Assembly: GCA_023953835.1 (NCBI GenBank)
Contig: JAMLJB010000001.1
Location: 2,391,501 to 2,455,500 of the forward strand
Source of the DNA: Rhizobiaceae bacterium
GTDB lineage: Bacteria; Pseudomonadota; Alphaproteobacteria; Rhizobiales; Rhizobiaceae
Direction of reading: 5' to 3'
Length of the DNA: 64,000 nucleotides
Below, in pieces: positions 1 to 8,379 of this stretch; within the stretch, counting starts at the first letter, position 1, and each line of letters starts with the position of its first letter. Under the pieces are notes generated by a model that saw only the letters and a program-made list of their open reading frames with translations, was not told the origin of the DNA and made no database searches. The position numbers and the translations under genes are program-made.

Positions 1-2
1 AG

Positions 3-113
3 TCGCGCAGTCCTGTCACAGTCCTGGGTTATACACCGGCCTATCCTGTGGCCCAGATACTTCTCACGCTTTGGGGAACGGTGATCGTCATTGCAATGGC
101 GGGCGCGTCCTAG
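3..113 (+). CDS. C-terminal end of a membrane transporter (partial)
   Basis: The third forward frame is open from the window edge to a TAG at 111-113. It encodes about 36 residues ending in a hydrophobic helix (GYTPAYPVAQILLTLWGTVI, then a few small residues). This resembles the last segment of the YidE/AspT aspartate-alanine antiporter family, which ends in a similar GYT..YA..NILLT.LG pattern. Only the tail is visible, so the family is a recollection-based guess. The stop lies 34 bases before the porin start. Confidence 0.45.
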   Translation, partial: SRSPVTVLGYTPAYPVAQILLTLWGTVIVIAMAGAS

Positions 114-147
114 CCAGGTCGATCGAGGTAGCAAGGGGAACACCAAG

Positions 148-1278
148 ATGAACTGGAGCTTGAAATCGGGTTGGCTGGGTGTGGCGCTTCTTGCGGCTGC
201 GATGGCCCCGGGCGTCGTGCGCGCCGAAGGGCTGAAACCGATCGAATATACCCTTCCTGATGGGACGATTGTCCGCTTCTCCGGGCAGATCAATATGGGC
301 GTGCTCCACTATGACGACGGTCGAGACGGCTTCACCAATTTCGTCGACAACGACAATTCCAGCTCAAGGGCCCGATTCCAGATATTCAATACGACCGGCG
401 ACTGGAAATTCGAATCCACCCTTGAAGCCGAATACCAACCGTTGGCGTCCAACACCGTCAGCCAATTCAACGACGAGCCCGACTGGGACTTCCCGTCAAC
501 CAACCTCCGCAAGGCGGAGATTGCATTCGCCAATGAGAGATTCGGCAAGCTTTGGCTCGGTCAGGGCAGCATGGCGAGCGACGGATCGGCTGAAGTCGAC
601 AATTCGGGAACGAACATCATTGCATATTCCAGCGTCTCCGATACGGCGGGAGGCTATTTCTTCCGCCTTAACGGCAATGGCCTGTCGGACGTGACGGTCG
701 GCAGTTCGTTTTCAAACTTCGATGGACTTGGTCGCAAGCTGCGCGTGCGATACGACACTCCGACCTTCCACGGATTCGGGCTGCGGGCTTCCTATGGCGA
801 GGATGCGCTCGGCGGGAAGTCGGATCCGCTATACGACATTGCCGCCGTGTATTCCGGTGGCTCTGACGTGTTCGACGTCGATGGCGCCATCGCCTATGCC
901 CATAATGACGGCAGCGATGTCGATACGCTTTCTGGGTCAATTTCGGCGCTTCACAAGCCTACCGGTATCAGCTTGACCCTCGCTGCGGCCCGCGAGTTCA
1001 CGGACGGCGTCGAGGGGAGCTATGGATATGCCAAGCTTGGCTATCAGCACGATTTCTTCGACATCGGTGCAACCGCATTTTCAGTGGACTACTATTTCGG
1101 CAAGGACATCGCGGCTGATGGTTCCGACAGCGATTCGATCGGATTGGCTGCGGTACAGAATATTGACGACTACAATCTGCAGCTATGGGCGCTGTGGCGA
1201 AACTACAGCTACGACGACGATGGCGGCGAATACGATGACGGGCAGGCCTTCTTCGGCGGCGCCCTTTTCAAGTTCTGA
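148..1278 (+). CDS. Outer-membrane porin
   Basis: A 376-residue protein that probably forms a beta-barrel channel in the outer membrane for small hydrophilic solutes. The ATG at 148 is preferred over an upstream TTG at 91 because it is followed directly by a signal peptide: a short basic start, a hydrophobic stretch (LGVALLAAAMAP) and a cleavage site near VRA-EG. The mature part is rich in Gly, Asp, Asn and aromatics in an alternating pattern (for example GQINMGVLHYDDGRDG), and it ends in GGALFKF with a C-terminal Phe, as barrel proteins usually do. An AAGGGGAA ribosome-binding site precedes the start. It lies between the end of a transporter and a polyphosphate kinase; no specific substrate is suggested. 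Confidence 0.85.
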   Translation: MNWSLKSGWLGVALLAAAMAPGVVRAEGLKPIEYTLPDGTIVRFSGQINMGVLHYDDGRDGFTNFVDNDNSSSRARFQIFNTTGDWKFESTLEAEYQPLASNTVSQFNDEPDWDFPSTNLRKAEIAFANERFGKLWLGQGSMASDGSAEVDNSGTNIIAYSSVSDTAGGYFFRLNGNGLSDVTVGSSFSNFDGLGRKLRVRYDTPTFHGFGLRASYGEDALGGKSDPLYDIAAVYSGGSDVFDVDGAIAYAHNDGSDVDTLSGSISALHKPTGISLTLAAAREFTDGVEGSYGYAKLGYQHDFFDIGATAFSVDYYFGKDIAADGSDSDSIGLAAVQNIDDYNLQLWALWRNYSYDDDGGEYDDGQAFFGGALFKF

Positions 1279-1404
1279 CCGGCGCTACGGTAACTTACCC
1301 TTTGATCCTTGAACCCTGAAATCGACTGGCGACAATTGCCGGACGCGCATGTTGCCATAGGCTCTTGAATGGCCGCGCCCTTGGTCGCGAGTTCGGAGGA
1401 AATG

Positions 1405-2289
1405 ATGGGCAAGGCGAAAGCAAGAAAAGCAAAAGAGACCCAGGAAGGTGAGAGCGGCGGCACGGAAGGCGGAGCAACCGTTTCGTCTTCCCCGGAAGAT
1501 GGCACGGAATCCGGCAAGAAGTCCGGGGCCCGTTATGCCAAAAAGCTGGCTCAGTTGCAGGTCGAGATTGCGCATCTCCAGGCCTGGGTGAAAAAGTCCG
1601 GCGCGCGGATTGTGATCGTGTTCGAGGGTCGGGATGCCGCAGGCAAGGGCGGCGTCATCAAGCGCCTGACCGAAAGGGTCAGCCCTCGCGTCTTCCGTGT
1701 CGTGGCGCTGCCCGCACCAACCGACCGTGAAAAATCCCAGATCTACATGCAGCGCTACGTGGCGCAGTTGCCGGCGGCCGGCGAAGTCGTGATTTTTGAC
1801 CGATCCTGGTACACGCGGCCCGGCGTCGAACGCGTCATGGGCTTTTGCAGCGAGAGCAAGGCGCGCCGCTTCCTCGAACTGGCGCCCCGGTTTGAGGCGG
1901 CAATCGTCGAGAGCGGCATAACTCTGCTGAAGTATTTTCTCGACGTCAGCGAGGAAGAGCAGGAAAAGCGATTTCGGCAGCGCATCGACGATCCGCTGCG
2001 GCAGTGGAAACTCAGCCCGATGGACATCGAGTCCTACCGGCGCTGGTGGGACTATTCGAAGGCCTACAACGAGATGATCCGCGCGACCGACACGGCACAT
2101 GCCCCATGGTGGGTTGTGCCCTCGGACGACAAGAAGCGCGCCCGCATCAACTGCATCTCGCACATCCTCAGTTCAATCCCTTACGAGCAAGTTCCTTTCG
2201 ACGAGCCCAAGCTGGGCAAACGACAAAAACGCCCGGACGACTTTGTCGACGACGATGTTGGAAGGCGCATCGTATCCGACGTGTTCTGA
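1405..2289 (+). CDS. ppk2: Polyphosphate kinase 2 family protein
   Basis: A 294-residue cytoplasmic kinase expected to transfer phosphate between polyphosphate and a nucleotide. The Walker A loop FEGRDAAGKGG lies near residue 75, followed by the PPK2 signatures FDRSWYTRPGVERVMGF and KYFLDVSEEEQEKRF, then SPMDIES, typical of one-domain class I PPK2. About 60 charged, low-complexity N-terminal residues (KAKARKAKETQ and following) precede the catalytic domain. Two adjacent ATGs (1402, 1405) follow a GGAGGA site; 1405 gives the better spacing. The next gene starts about 40 bases downstream on the same strand and may be co-transcribed. Confidence 0.9.
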   Translation: MGKAKARKAKETQEGESGGTEGGATVSSSPEDGTESGKKSGARYAKKLAQLQVEIAHLQAWVKKSGARIVIVFEGRDAAGKGGVIKRLTERVSPRVFRVVALPAPTDREKSQIYMQRYVAQLPAAGEVVIFDRSWYTRPGVERVMGFCSESKARRFLELAPRFEAAIVESGITLLKYFLDVSEEEQEKRFRQRIDDPLRQWKLSPMDIESYRRWWDYSKAYNEMIRATDTAHAPWWVVPSDDKKRARINCISHILSSIPYEQVPFDEPKLGKRQKRPDDFVDDDVGRRIVSDVF

Positions 2290-2328
2290 CCGCTGCCTGT
2301 CCGAGAATATCCGCAAGGGAGATGAGCC

Positions 2329-2799
2329 ATGTCCGAGGGCAAGAAAATCGATCCGAACGCAATGCCGCCAAGCGCCGATCAGCTTCGCAAAACGCTCATC
2401 GACGAGCAGATGGCGGAGATGAAGAAGCGCGAAGCGCAACGTGCCCTCGAGCAGCAGAAGCTGACCGCCTTCACCGACGATTTCCTCAAAGGGCAGGTGA
2501 CGGACGACGAGATTGAGCGGATTCGGCGCATCGTCATGAGTGCGGTGAAGCAGGGGAAGTACGAGGCGCTCGTTTACACCTTCCCGTCAGATCTTTGCTC
2601 GGACAGCGGGCGGGCTATCAACAGCGGAGACCCGGCATGGGCAGATACGCTGATGGGCAAGGCCCGGCAGTTCTATGAACGCTTCGTCAGGTTCGGAAAA
2701 CCTCAGGGTTTCAAGCTGAAAGCCATGATCGTGACCTTTCCCGGCGGCATTCCGGGTGATGTCGGATTCTTTCTGAACTGGGCACCCGAAGCAAAATGA
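2329..2799 (+). CDS. Conserved-looking small cytoplasmic protein, unknown function
   Basis: A 156-residue protein with no signal peptide or membrane segment. The N-terminal half is highly charged and helical (DEQMAEMKKREAQRALEQQK), a likely coiled coil. The C-terminal half is more compact and contains LVYTFPSDLCSDSGRAIN and a final strand-like KAMIVTFPGGIPGDVGFFL. It starts 40 bases after the PPK2 stop behind a CAAGGGAGATG site, so it probably belongs to the same transcript. I do not recognise a named domain. Confidence 0.7.
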   Translation: MSEGKKIDPNAMPPSADQLRKTLIDEQMAEMKKREAQRALEQQKLTAFTDDFLKGQVTDDEIERIRRIVMSAVKQGKYEALVYTFPSDLCSDSGRAINSGDPAWADTLMGKARQFYERFVRFGKPQGFKLKAMIVTFPGGIPGDVGFFLNWAPEAK

Positions 2800-2839
2800 A
2801 ACGGCTTGTGGCAATTCGAACTCTTGGGAGCATTGCGCG

Positions 2840-3202
2840 ATGACGTCTGTATCGCTCGCATGGCATGGCGGAAAAAGAACAGTGCGAACCCTGTCCAGAA
2901 GTGCCGGCGCATTGATTTGCCTGGCTTGCTGGCCAGGCCATTCCTCGGCAGCCGATCTGTCGTTCAGGGACTTTCCCTACCTGATTTTTTGTGAGTCTCA
3001 CGGGACCGACTATGCGTTCTATTTTTCCCGGCTCGGGAGCGACGGACGCGCCATATATCTCACGCCGGACAATCAGGCCGGGACCATCACAATCGACGGC
3101 GTGGCGCTCAGGGTTGGTGGCGACCAGTCGGGAAGCTGCTTTGACAAGACCCTCGATGAATTGAGGGCATCCGGCCAGGCGTTCGACCTTCCAGCGCGCT
3201 GA
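2840..3202 (+). CDS. Putative exported small protein, unknown function
   Basis: A 120-residue protein with a basic N-terminus and a hydrophobic segment (SAGALICLACWPGHSSAADL) resembling a signal peptide cleaved after SSA or AA. The remaining 80 or so residues contain two cysteines (FCESHG and SGSCFDK) that could form a periplasmic disulfide. It follows the preceding small gene by 40 bases and is convergent with the SulP transporter gene, whose stop is about 30 bases further on. No family recognised. Confidence 0.55.
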   Translation: MTSVSLAWHGGKRTVRTLSRSAGALICLACWPGHSSAADLSFRDFPYLIFCESHGTDYAFYFSRLGSDGRAIYLTPDNQAGTITIDGVALRVGGDQSGSCFDKTLDELRASGQAFDLPAR

Positions 3203-3230
3203 CACCGACGCCGCGATGTCGCGGCCGCAC

Positions 3231-4919
3231 TCAGCGTGACAGCGATCCGCTGCTTTCGTAGGCGTGAAGCGCTGCTTCGGCATTGTGGTACATGGTATTT
3301 GGACCCAGCATGTCGGGGAGCGTGGAGGCCCTGATATAGTCGAGCACTGCCGGATTGAGGCCGGCCAGCCATAGCCGCACACCCCGTTCCGTCAGGCGCT
3401 GACTGCCTTCGGCCAACATCTGCAAGGCGGAGTATTCGATGTCCACGGCACTGCTGAGATCGAGCACGACGACGCGAGGGCTGTAGGTCGAGATCGCGGC
3501 CTGGATCTGGTCGCCCACCTGTTGGGCGTTGAGGAAAAATATCCGGCCTTCCGGTCGAAGGATAAGCAAGCCCTCGACGGTCTCGTCATCCGGATGCCTG
3601 GTCAAAAGCGGTCTCAATATGCCGCTTCCTTTTTTGCGTCCGATTATGTGCACCGTTGGGTTGGCAACCTGCATCGCTAGGCTGACGAGCGAAAGTATGA
3701 TCGCGACCACTATCCCTTGAAGCGTTCCAAACAGAAGCACGCCCAGGAACGCCACTATGGCCCACCGGAATTCCATTCGCCTGACTGCTCGAATGGAGGC
3801 AAATTCGGCCGGCTGGATGAGGCCGACCGAGTAGGTGATCACGATTGCGGCCAGCACCCCCTGCGGCAGTGGCCCGAGGAGCGGCGCCAGAACCAGCATT
3901 GTTGCAGCCGACGCGGCAGCCGTCACCAGCGAGGCTCGCTGCGATCGTCCGCCCACCGCTCGCACGATTGCCGTCTGTGATGTGCCGCCGCCTGCGGGCA
4001 TGGCCCCGAAGAAAGCGCCCGCGAGATTTGCGGCGCCGGTTGCCACGAGTTCGCGGTCGGCTCTGACGGGCGGATCCCGGGGCAGGGCGAAGGCTTTGCC
4101 GGCAGCAATCGTTTCAGTGAAGCTCATCAACGCGATGCCGAGAGCCCCGGGAAACAACATCTGGACCAAGGCCAGGTCCGGTAGCGTGGGCGAAGGAAGG
4201 GCTTGGGGTATAAGACCCACCGTCGCGACGCCGTGCGCGCTCACGCCAAACAGCCACGAAAGCCCGATTGCGGCACCCATTGCGATGAGCGGAGCAGGGG
4301 AGTGAGCCCAGAACCGCTCCAACAGCAGCAGTGCCGCAAGTGTCGCAACCGCAAACGTCAATGTGAGAAGCGATGTCTCGGACAGTTGTTGCAGAATGCT
4401 GAGGGCATCGCGAAAAAAGCCTTCCTTGGTAATGTGTATCCCGAGCAGTTTCGGGATCTGGTCGAGCACGATCACCACCCCGATCCCGGCCTTGAAACCG
4501 GTCAGCACCGGTGCGGAAATGAAGTTGGCGACAAACCCCAATTTGAGCACGGATGCCGCGAGCAAAATCGCGCCGGTCAGCGCGGTCAGCGTCGCTGCGG
4601 CGACGATCAGTCTTGCAGGGTCGCCATCCGGGACTGCGATGCCCAGCTGCGTTCCTGTGAGAATGGCGAGGGTCGTCGTGGAACTGACGCTCAACACGCG
4701 CGAAGTCCCGAGAAAGGCATAGACGATCATCGGCAGGAAGGCTGTGTAGAGCCCCACGCTTACCGGCAAGCCGGCAACGGTGGCATAGGCCATCGCCTTG
4801 GGAAGGACGACGGCTGCGGCCGTCAAGCCGGCAACAAGATCTGGCTTGAACCCGCCGGTCGACGAGGCGATGCTGTGGTCGCGGTCTGAAGGATGGGTCT
4901 GGTGTGTCATTCGCCTCAT
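3231..4919 (-). CDS. SulP/SLC26-family anion transporter with STAS domain
   Basis: A 562-residue inner-membrane protein of the sulfate permease superfamily, transporting sulfate, bicarbonate or a carboxylate. The N-terminal 400 or so residues carry about a dozen hydrophobic helices, including the family signature around residues 35-60 (AAAVVLPKAMAYATVAGLPV) and a later MPAGGGTSQTAIVRAVGGRS segment. A cytoplasmic STAS domain follows (about 440-550) with VVVLDLSSAVDIEYSALQML, the usual site of the conserved STAS Asp-Ser region. Either Met1 or Met4 could be the start; a GAGG site lies close to Met4. It is transcribed alone, opposite to its neighbours. Confidence 0.9.
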   Translation of the reverse strand: MRRMTHQTHPSDRDHSIASSTGGFKPDLVAGLTAAAVVLPKAMAYATVAGLPVSVGLYTAFLPMIVYAFLGTSRVLSVSSTTTLAILTGTQLGIAVPDGDPARLIVAAATLTALTGAILLAASVLKLGFVANFISAPVLTGFKAGIGVVIVLDQIPKLLGIHITKEGFFRDALSILQQLSETSLLTLTFAVATLAALLLLERFWAHSPAPLIAMGAAIGLSWLFGVSAHGVATVGLIPQALPSPTLPDLALVQMLFPGALGIALMSFTETIAAGKAFALPRDPPVRADRELVATGAANLAGAFFGAMPAGGGTSQTAIVRAVGGRSQRASLVTAAASAATMLVLAPLLGPLPQGVLAAIVITYSVGLIQPAEFASIRAVRRMEFRWAIVAFLGVLLFGTLQGIVVAIILSLVSLAMQVANPTVHIIGRKKGSGILRPLLTRHPDDETVEGLLILRPEGRIFFLNAQQVGDQIQAAISTYSPRVVVLDLSSAVDIEYSALQMLAEGSQRLTERGVRLWLAGLNPAVLDYIRASTLPDMLGPNTMYHNAEAALHAYESSGSLSR

Positions 4920-5148
4920 CTCTCACCATTTCGGACAGGCGCAGACCCATCGAGGCAAGTCCGGCATCGGCGCCCATTTTGGGCGGCACTATTGTCCCGG
5001 CATCAGCTCGTGTTTCCCAATTGCATCTTATTTTGAGGGTCTTCTTCTTGCTATTGATCCGAGGGACAATGGCCGGTTGCCAGACTATCGGCCTACTCTC
5101 CAATGTGGCTCAAGACTTGAAGTTCAAACATCCCGGGGGAGTGGGTCC

Positions 5149-5574
5149 ATGCTGTACCAGTTGATATTGGCAGGCGGCCTCATCGCCGGCACGGTCGTCG
5201 TTCAGGCCGTGTTTATGTCGATCGGTCTGGGCACGTTGAGATCCATGGAACAGAATGGGCACGCGTTGCTGAAGCGACGACCGAACCTCGTTGTCGTGCT
5301 ATGGATCCTGTTCCTGCTGGTACCTATCACCATCGACGTATTCTTGTGGGCAAGCGCATATAAGATTCGGGGCGCACTGCCGAATTTTGACGATGCACTG
5401 TACTTTTCCACGGTCACCTTTACGACTGTGGGATATGGCGACATCGTGCTGGACCGGGAATCCCGGATATTGGCGACATTTGAGGCGGTCAATGGCTGGA
5501 TTATTTTCGGCTGGACAACGGCAATGGTATTGATCGTGATCCAGCGCCTGCAACTGCCGGGCCTGCCGAGATGA
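5149..5574 (+). CDS. Small potassium-channel-like membrane protein
   Basis: A 141-residue membrane protein with three hydrophobic segments (about residues 3-25, 48-68 and 110-133). The selectivity filter TVGYGD lies near residue 95 in the pore-loop context FSTVTFTTVGYGDIVL, so it probably conducts potassium. No RCK/TrkA regulatory domain follows, so it would be a minimal channel. The ATG at 5149 sits after a CCGGGGGAGTGG ribosome-binding region. The stop overlaps the next start (ATGA at 5571-5574), implying translational coupling to the polysaccharide-lyase-like gene. Confidence 0.8.
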   Translation: MLYQLILAGGLIAGTVVVQAVFMSIGLGTLRSMEQNGHALLKRRPNLVVVLWILFLLVPITIDVFLWASAYKIRGALPNFDDALYFSTVTFTTVGYGDIVLDRESRILATFEAVNGWIIFGWTTAMVLIVIQRLQLPGLPR

Positions 5575-6482
5575 TATCTTCATGCAGGCAAGCTCAGGCA
5601 GCGCTTAGCGCAAATGAAGCACCTGGGCTCGCGAAGCTGAGGGATGATTTCGAAGGAACTGATTTTTCGCCTGATGGCGGGCTATACTATCGCTTGAACG
5701 CAGAACAGCGTGCTGGCAGCGTCGAGTTCCAGGGAAGCGACGTGTTCTCGGGGAAGCGGGCGCTGAAGCTCAGCGTCGACTCACGCAAACTGGAAAACGG
5801 CGTCGAATGCGAGCGCGCCGAGATTTGGGAGCGCACGGACCTTCGTGTTCCTTACAATCAGGGGGTCTGGTATGGGTTCGCGTTCAAACTCGCCGATCCG
5901 ATACCGACCGATGACCATCGATACCTGATTGCGCAGTGGAAGCGTGAAATACTTCCAGGAGCCTCGGGTGATTTCAGTCCGTTCCTTGCTTTGCGCCTTC
6001 GACACGGCAAGCTTCATATGACAGTTGAAACGAACTTTCGCCCCCCGCTGGACGGCTGCCCCGTTGATGGCAAGGGAAAATTCGAGGGCGTGCCAGTCTT
6101 TATGCGGCCCGAGAAGAACCAAATGCGTGCGCTGGTCGCGACTGATCCAGGCTGGACGCCTCAGGAAGGCAAACTCTACACGCATTTCACCGATAGAATT
6201 GCGGTTGCAAACCACGGCAATTCCTTGCCTCCGCCCGACACCGGCTGGATTGATCTCGTGGTCTATTCAAAGCCCGGCCCGGGAGGAGATGGCAGGATCG
6301 AAATCTATGCGAACTCGCGACCTGTAGCTACGGTCACCGGCATGATCGGTCACGGCGACCCCGGCTTGGGAAGCAATCAGTACTTCAAATTCGGCCCCTA
6401 TCGCTCCAGGCATACTGGCAAATGGAGCATCTACTACGATGAGTTTCGTCGCTCACCGGATCGCGCCGACGTACTCGCCTGA
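5571..6482 (+). CDS. Polysaccharide-lyase-like protein (heparin lyase I-type fold)
   Basis: A 303-residue protein resembling the Polysacc_lyase family (PF14099): a beta-jelly-roll domain with DDFEGTDFSPDGGLYYRL near the start, ERAEIWERTDL, GVWYGFAFKLADP, DDHRYLIAQWKR and a terminal strand YFKFGPYRSRHTGKWSIYYDEF. Family members are usually exported. Here the N-terminus (MISSCRQAQAALSANEAPGL) has a cysteine but no clear hydrophobic signal core, so export is uncertain. It overlaps the channel gene by four bases. A lyase activity is a family-level inference only. Confidence 0.7.
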   Translation: MISSCRQAQAALSANEAPGLAKLRDDFEGTDFSPDGGLYYRLNAEQRAGSVEFQGSDVFSGKRALKLSVDSRKLENGVECERAEIWERTDLRVPYNQGVWYGFAFKLADPIPTDDHRYLIAQWKREILPGASGDFSPFLALRLRHGKLHMTVETNFRPPLDGCPVDGKGKFEGVPVFMRPEKNQMRALVATDPGWTPQEGKLYTHFTDRIAVANHGNSLPPPDTGWIDLVVYSKPGPGGDGRIEIYANSRPVATVTGMIGHGDPGLGSNQYFKFGPYRSRHTGKWSIYYDEFRRSPDRADVLA

Positions 6483-6504
6483 CCAAGAGGTGCACTGCGG
6501 TATT

Positions 6505-8379
6505 TCAAGATGGTGCGTAGGGTAGACGGACCGTAAGCCTCGCACCGCCTCGCAGCTGGTTTTGTGCCTGGAGAGTGCCACCGTGTGCCTCGACGATTGT
6601 GCGCGCGATGGCCAGTCCCATGCCCATGCCTTCGGCTTTGGTTGTGAAGAACGGGTCGAATATCTGCTTCAGCAGATGGTCGGGGATACCTGGGCCACGA
6701 TCTGAGACAGACAACTCCGCGAACCCTTCGTCACGCGAAGTTCGGATAGTAATATTCCGACCTTCGACCGAAATATGCCCCATCGCGTCAATGCTGTTCA
6801 CGATGAGGTTCAAAATGACCTGCTGGAGCTGGACGCGGTCGCCCCGTATCGGCAGCGGCTCGGAAGAAATCGAGCTGCGAAGTTCAACCTGTCTGCCGCG
6901 AGCAAACGTTAGTGCCAGCTCGATTGTCTCTTTCACGACGTCGTTGAGATCCATGCCTGTCAATTCAAAAGGCGCCTTTTTCAGGAGGCTGCGCATCCTC
7001 CTGATGACCTCTGTGGCGCGTTCATCATTGCGCTGAATTGCATCTACGATTTCTGAGAGTTCCGCCATGTCGGGACGCGGTCGCTTGAGGATGATCTGGG
7101 CAGCTTCTGCGTTCGCCAGTATTGCGCCTAGCGGCTGGTTGATTTCGTGAGCGATCAATGAGCTCAGTTCGCCGGCGGTTGACAGTCGGTTGACGTGAGC
7201 GAGTTCCGCCAATCTCTCCCGGGACTGTACCTCGGCCAATTGGCGTCTATGACGCTCGTGCAAGAGCACCGCAATCAGTCCTGCCTGCAGCAACAAGGCT
7301 ATCGCGATGGAGATGATCTGCCAGGAGTAGCGCTCCCACGCAGTCGGCTCCCGAAACTTTATCTCACTCCCGGAGGGCAGCAGGCTTTCTCTGATATTCC
7401 AGCGCTGAAGCTGTCGCCAATCATATATGGGTGCGGCAAAGCTTATCGGGGCGTCGTGGATATCGCTTGCTTTCTCTCCGCCCAGGATTCGGATGGCAGC
7501 TGCCGCGATCTTTGCACCGCCGTCACTCGGCAATAACATTGGGCCACCGACAAAGCCTCCATCGAAAAACGCGCCTTCCTGCGTAAAGATCGGAGCATTG
7601 GCGATTTCGGCGATTCGTTTCCATGGCTCCTTGTCTCCATAGACAGCACCGGCGCCGTCGACCATCAGCTGCTGAAAAAAGATCGCGCTGTCGGGTGGCA
7701 GATTCGCGAGTTCGTGCAGCACTTCCTCAAAGGGGAGATCGTTGTAGAGGCGCAATTCGACACGATCTCCGAGTAGCGGTTTCAGCTCTCGTTGCACGTC
7801 CTTGATCCAAAGCTGTTCGCCCGGCGAATTGCCGATAATCATCGCGATCGTCTTCGTGTCTGGCAATAAATGCAGGATGTTCTCGAACGCAGCAACGTGA
7901 TCGACATGTGTCGCGACCACCGTGTCTTGCCCGGACAACATTGATTTCTGGACCCGGCGCACTTCAACCGCGGCGAGAAGCATCGGCGTGTTGGGAAAGA
8001 GGTCCGCGCGATATTGCTGGACGAAGCGAGCAGCGGGCGCTCCGATGGCGACGATCAAGTCCGGTTCGCGTTGCGTGTAAAGTGCCGTGAGATATTCGAC
8101 AAATTTTGCATTGACGGCATCCTGGCCGTCTAAGGCCGTAACGAGAGATTGCTCGCGAATATCCAACGGCCAAGGTGATTGCCGGTTCATTTCTTCGCGG
8201 GCAACCCTGCTCCAGGTGGCCCATGGTTGGAAGTTCGGACCAAGCGAATAGAGGAAGAGGATTTGTTTGGGTTGATTCGTCGTCGGGCCGGGCTGGGGTT
8301 GAGCGGCGAGTCCGCCGGCCCAGATCGACAACATGATCACGGCTATGAACAAGCCGGCCGGCCGCACAATCCTGAGCAT
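6505..8379 (-). CDS. Sensor histidine kinase with periplasmic ABC-substrate-binding-like sensor
   Basis: A 624-residue membrane kinase. The Met at 8379 is chosen over one 17 codons upstream because it begins a signal peptide or first membrane helix (GLFIAVIMLSIWAGGLAAQ). Residues about 35-325 resemble the uncharacterised ABC substrate-binding domain PF04392 (PKQILFLYSLGPNFQPWATW onward). A second helix (IISIAIALLLQAGLIAVLLH) follows. The cytoplasmic part has the H-box SLIAHEINQPLGAILANAEA, the N-box NLIVNSIDAM, and the G-boxes DRGPGIP and GMGMGLAIARTIVEAHGG. No response regulator lies beside it, so the partner is elsewhere. Confidence 0.87.
   Translation of the reverse strand: MLRIVRPAGLFIAVIMLSIWAGGLAAQPQPGPTTNQPKQILFLYSLGPNFQPWATWSRVAREEMNRQSPWPLDIREQSLVTALDGQDAVNAKFVEYLTALYTQREPDLIVAIGAPAARFVQQYRADLFPNTPMLLAAVEVRRVQKSMLSGQDTVVATHVDHVAAFENILHLLPDTKTIAMIIGNSPGEQLWIKDVQRELKPLLGDRVELRLYNDLPFEEVLHELANLPPDSAIFFQQLMVDGAGAVYGDKEPWKRIAEIANAPIFTQEGAFFDGGFVGGPMLLPSDGGAKIAAAAIRILGGEKASDIHDAPISFAAPIYDWRQLQRWNIRESLLPSGSEIKFREPTAWERYSWQIISIAIALLLQAGLIAVLLHERHRRQLAEVQSRERLAELAHVNRLSTAGELSSLIAHEINQPLGAILANAEAAQIILKRPRPDMAELSEIVDAIQRNDERATEVIRRMRSLLKKAPFELTGMDLNDVVKETIELALTFARGRQVELRSSISSEPLPIRGDRVQLQQVILNLIVNSIDAMGHISVEGRNITIRTSRDEGFAELSVSDRGPGIPDHLLKQIFDPFFTTKAEGMGMGLAIARTIVEAHGGTLQAQNQLRGGARLTVRLPYAPS

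Noticed and set aside
1285..2163. A 292-codon minus-strand frame opposite the PPK2 gene
   Set aside because: It mirrors the PPK2 coding sequence, which has Walker and PPK2 signatures; the antisense product has none.
4203..4889. A 228-codon plus-strand frame within the SulP gene
   Set aside because: Cys/Arg/Gly-rich composition with no domain and no ribosome-binding site; shadow of the transporter.
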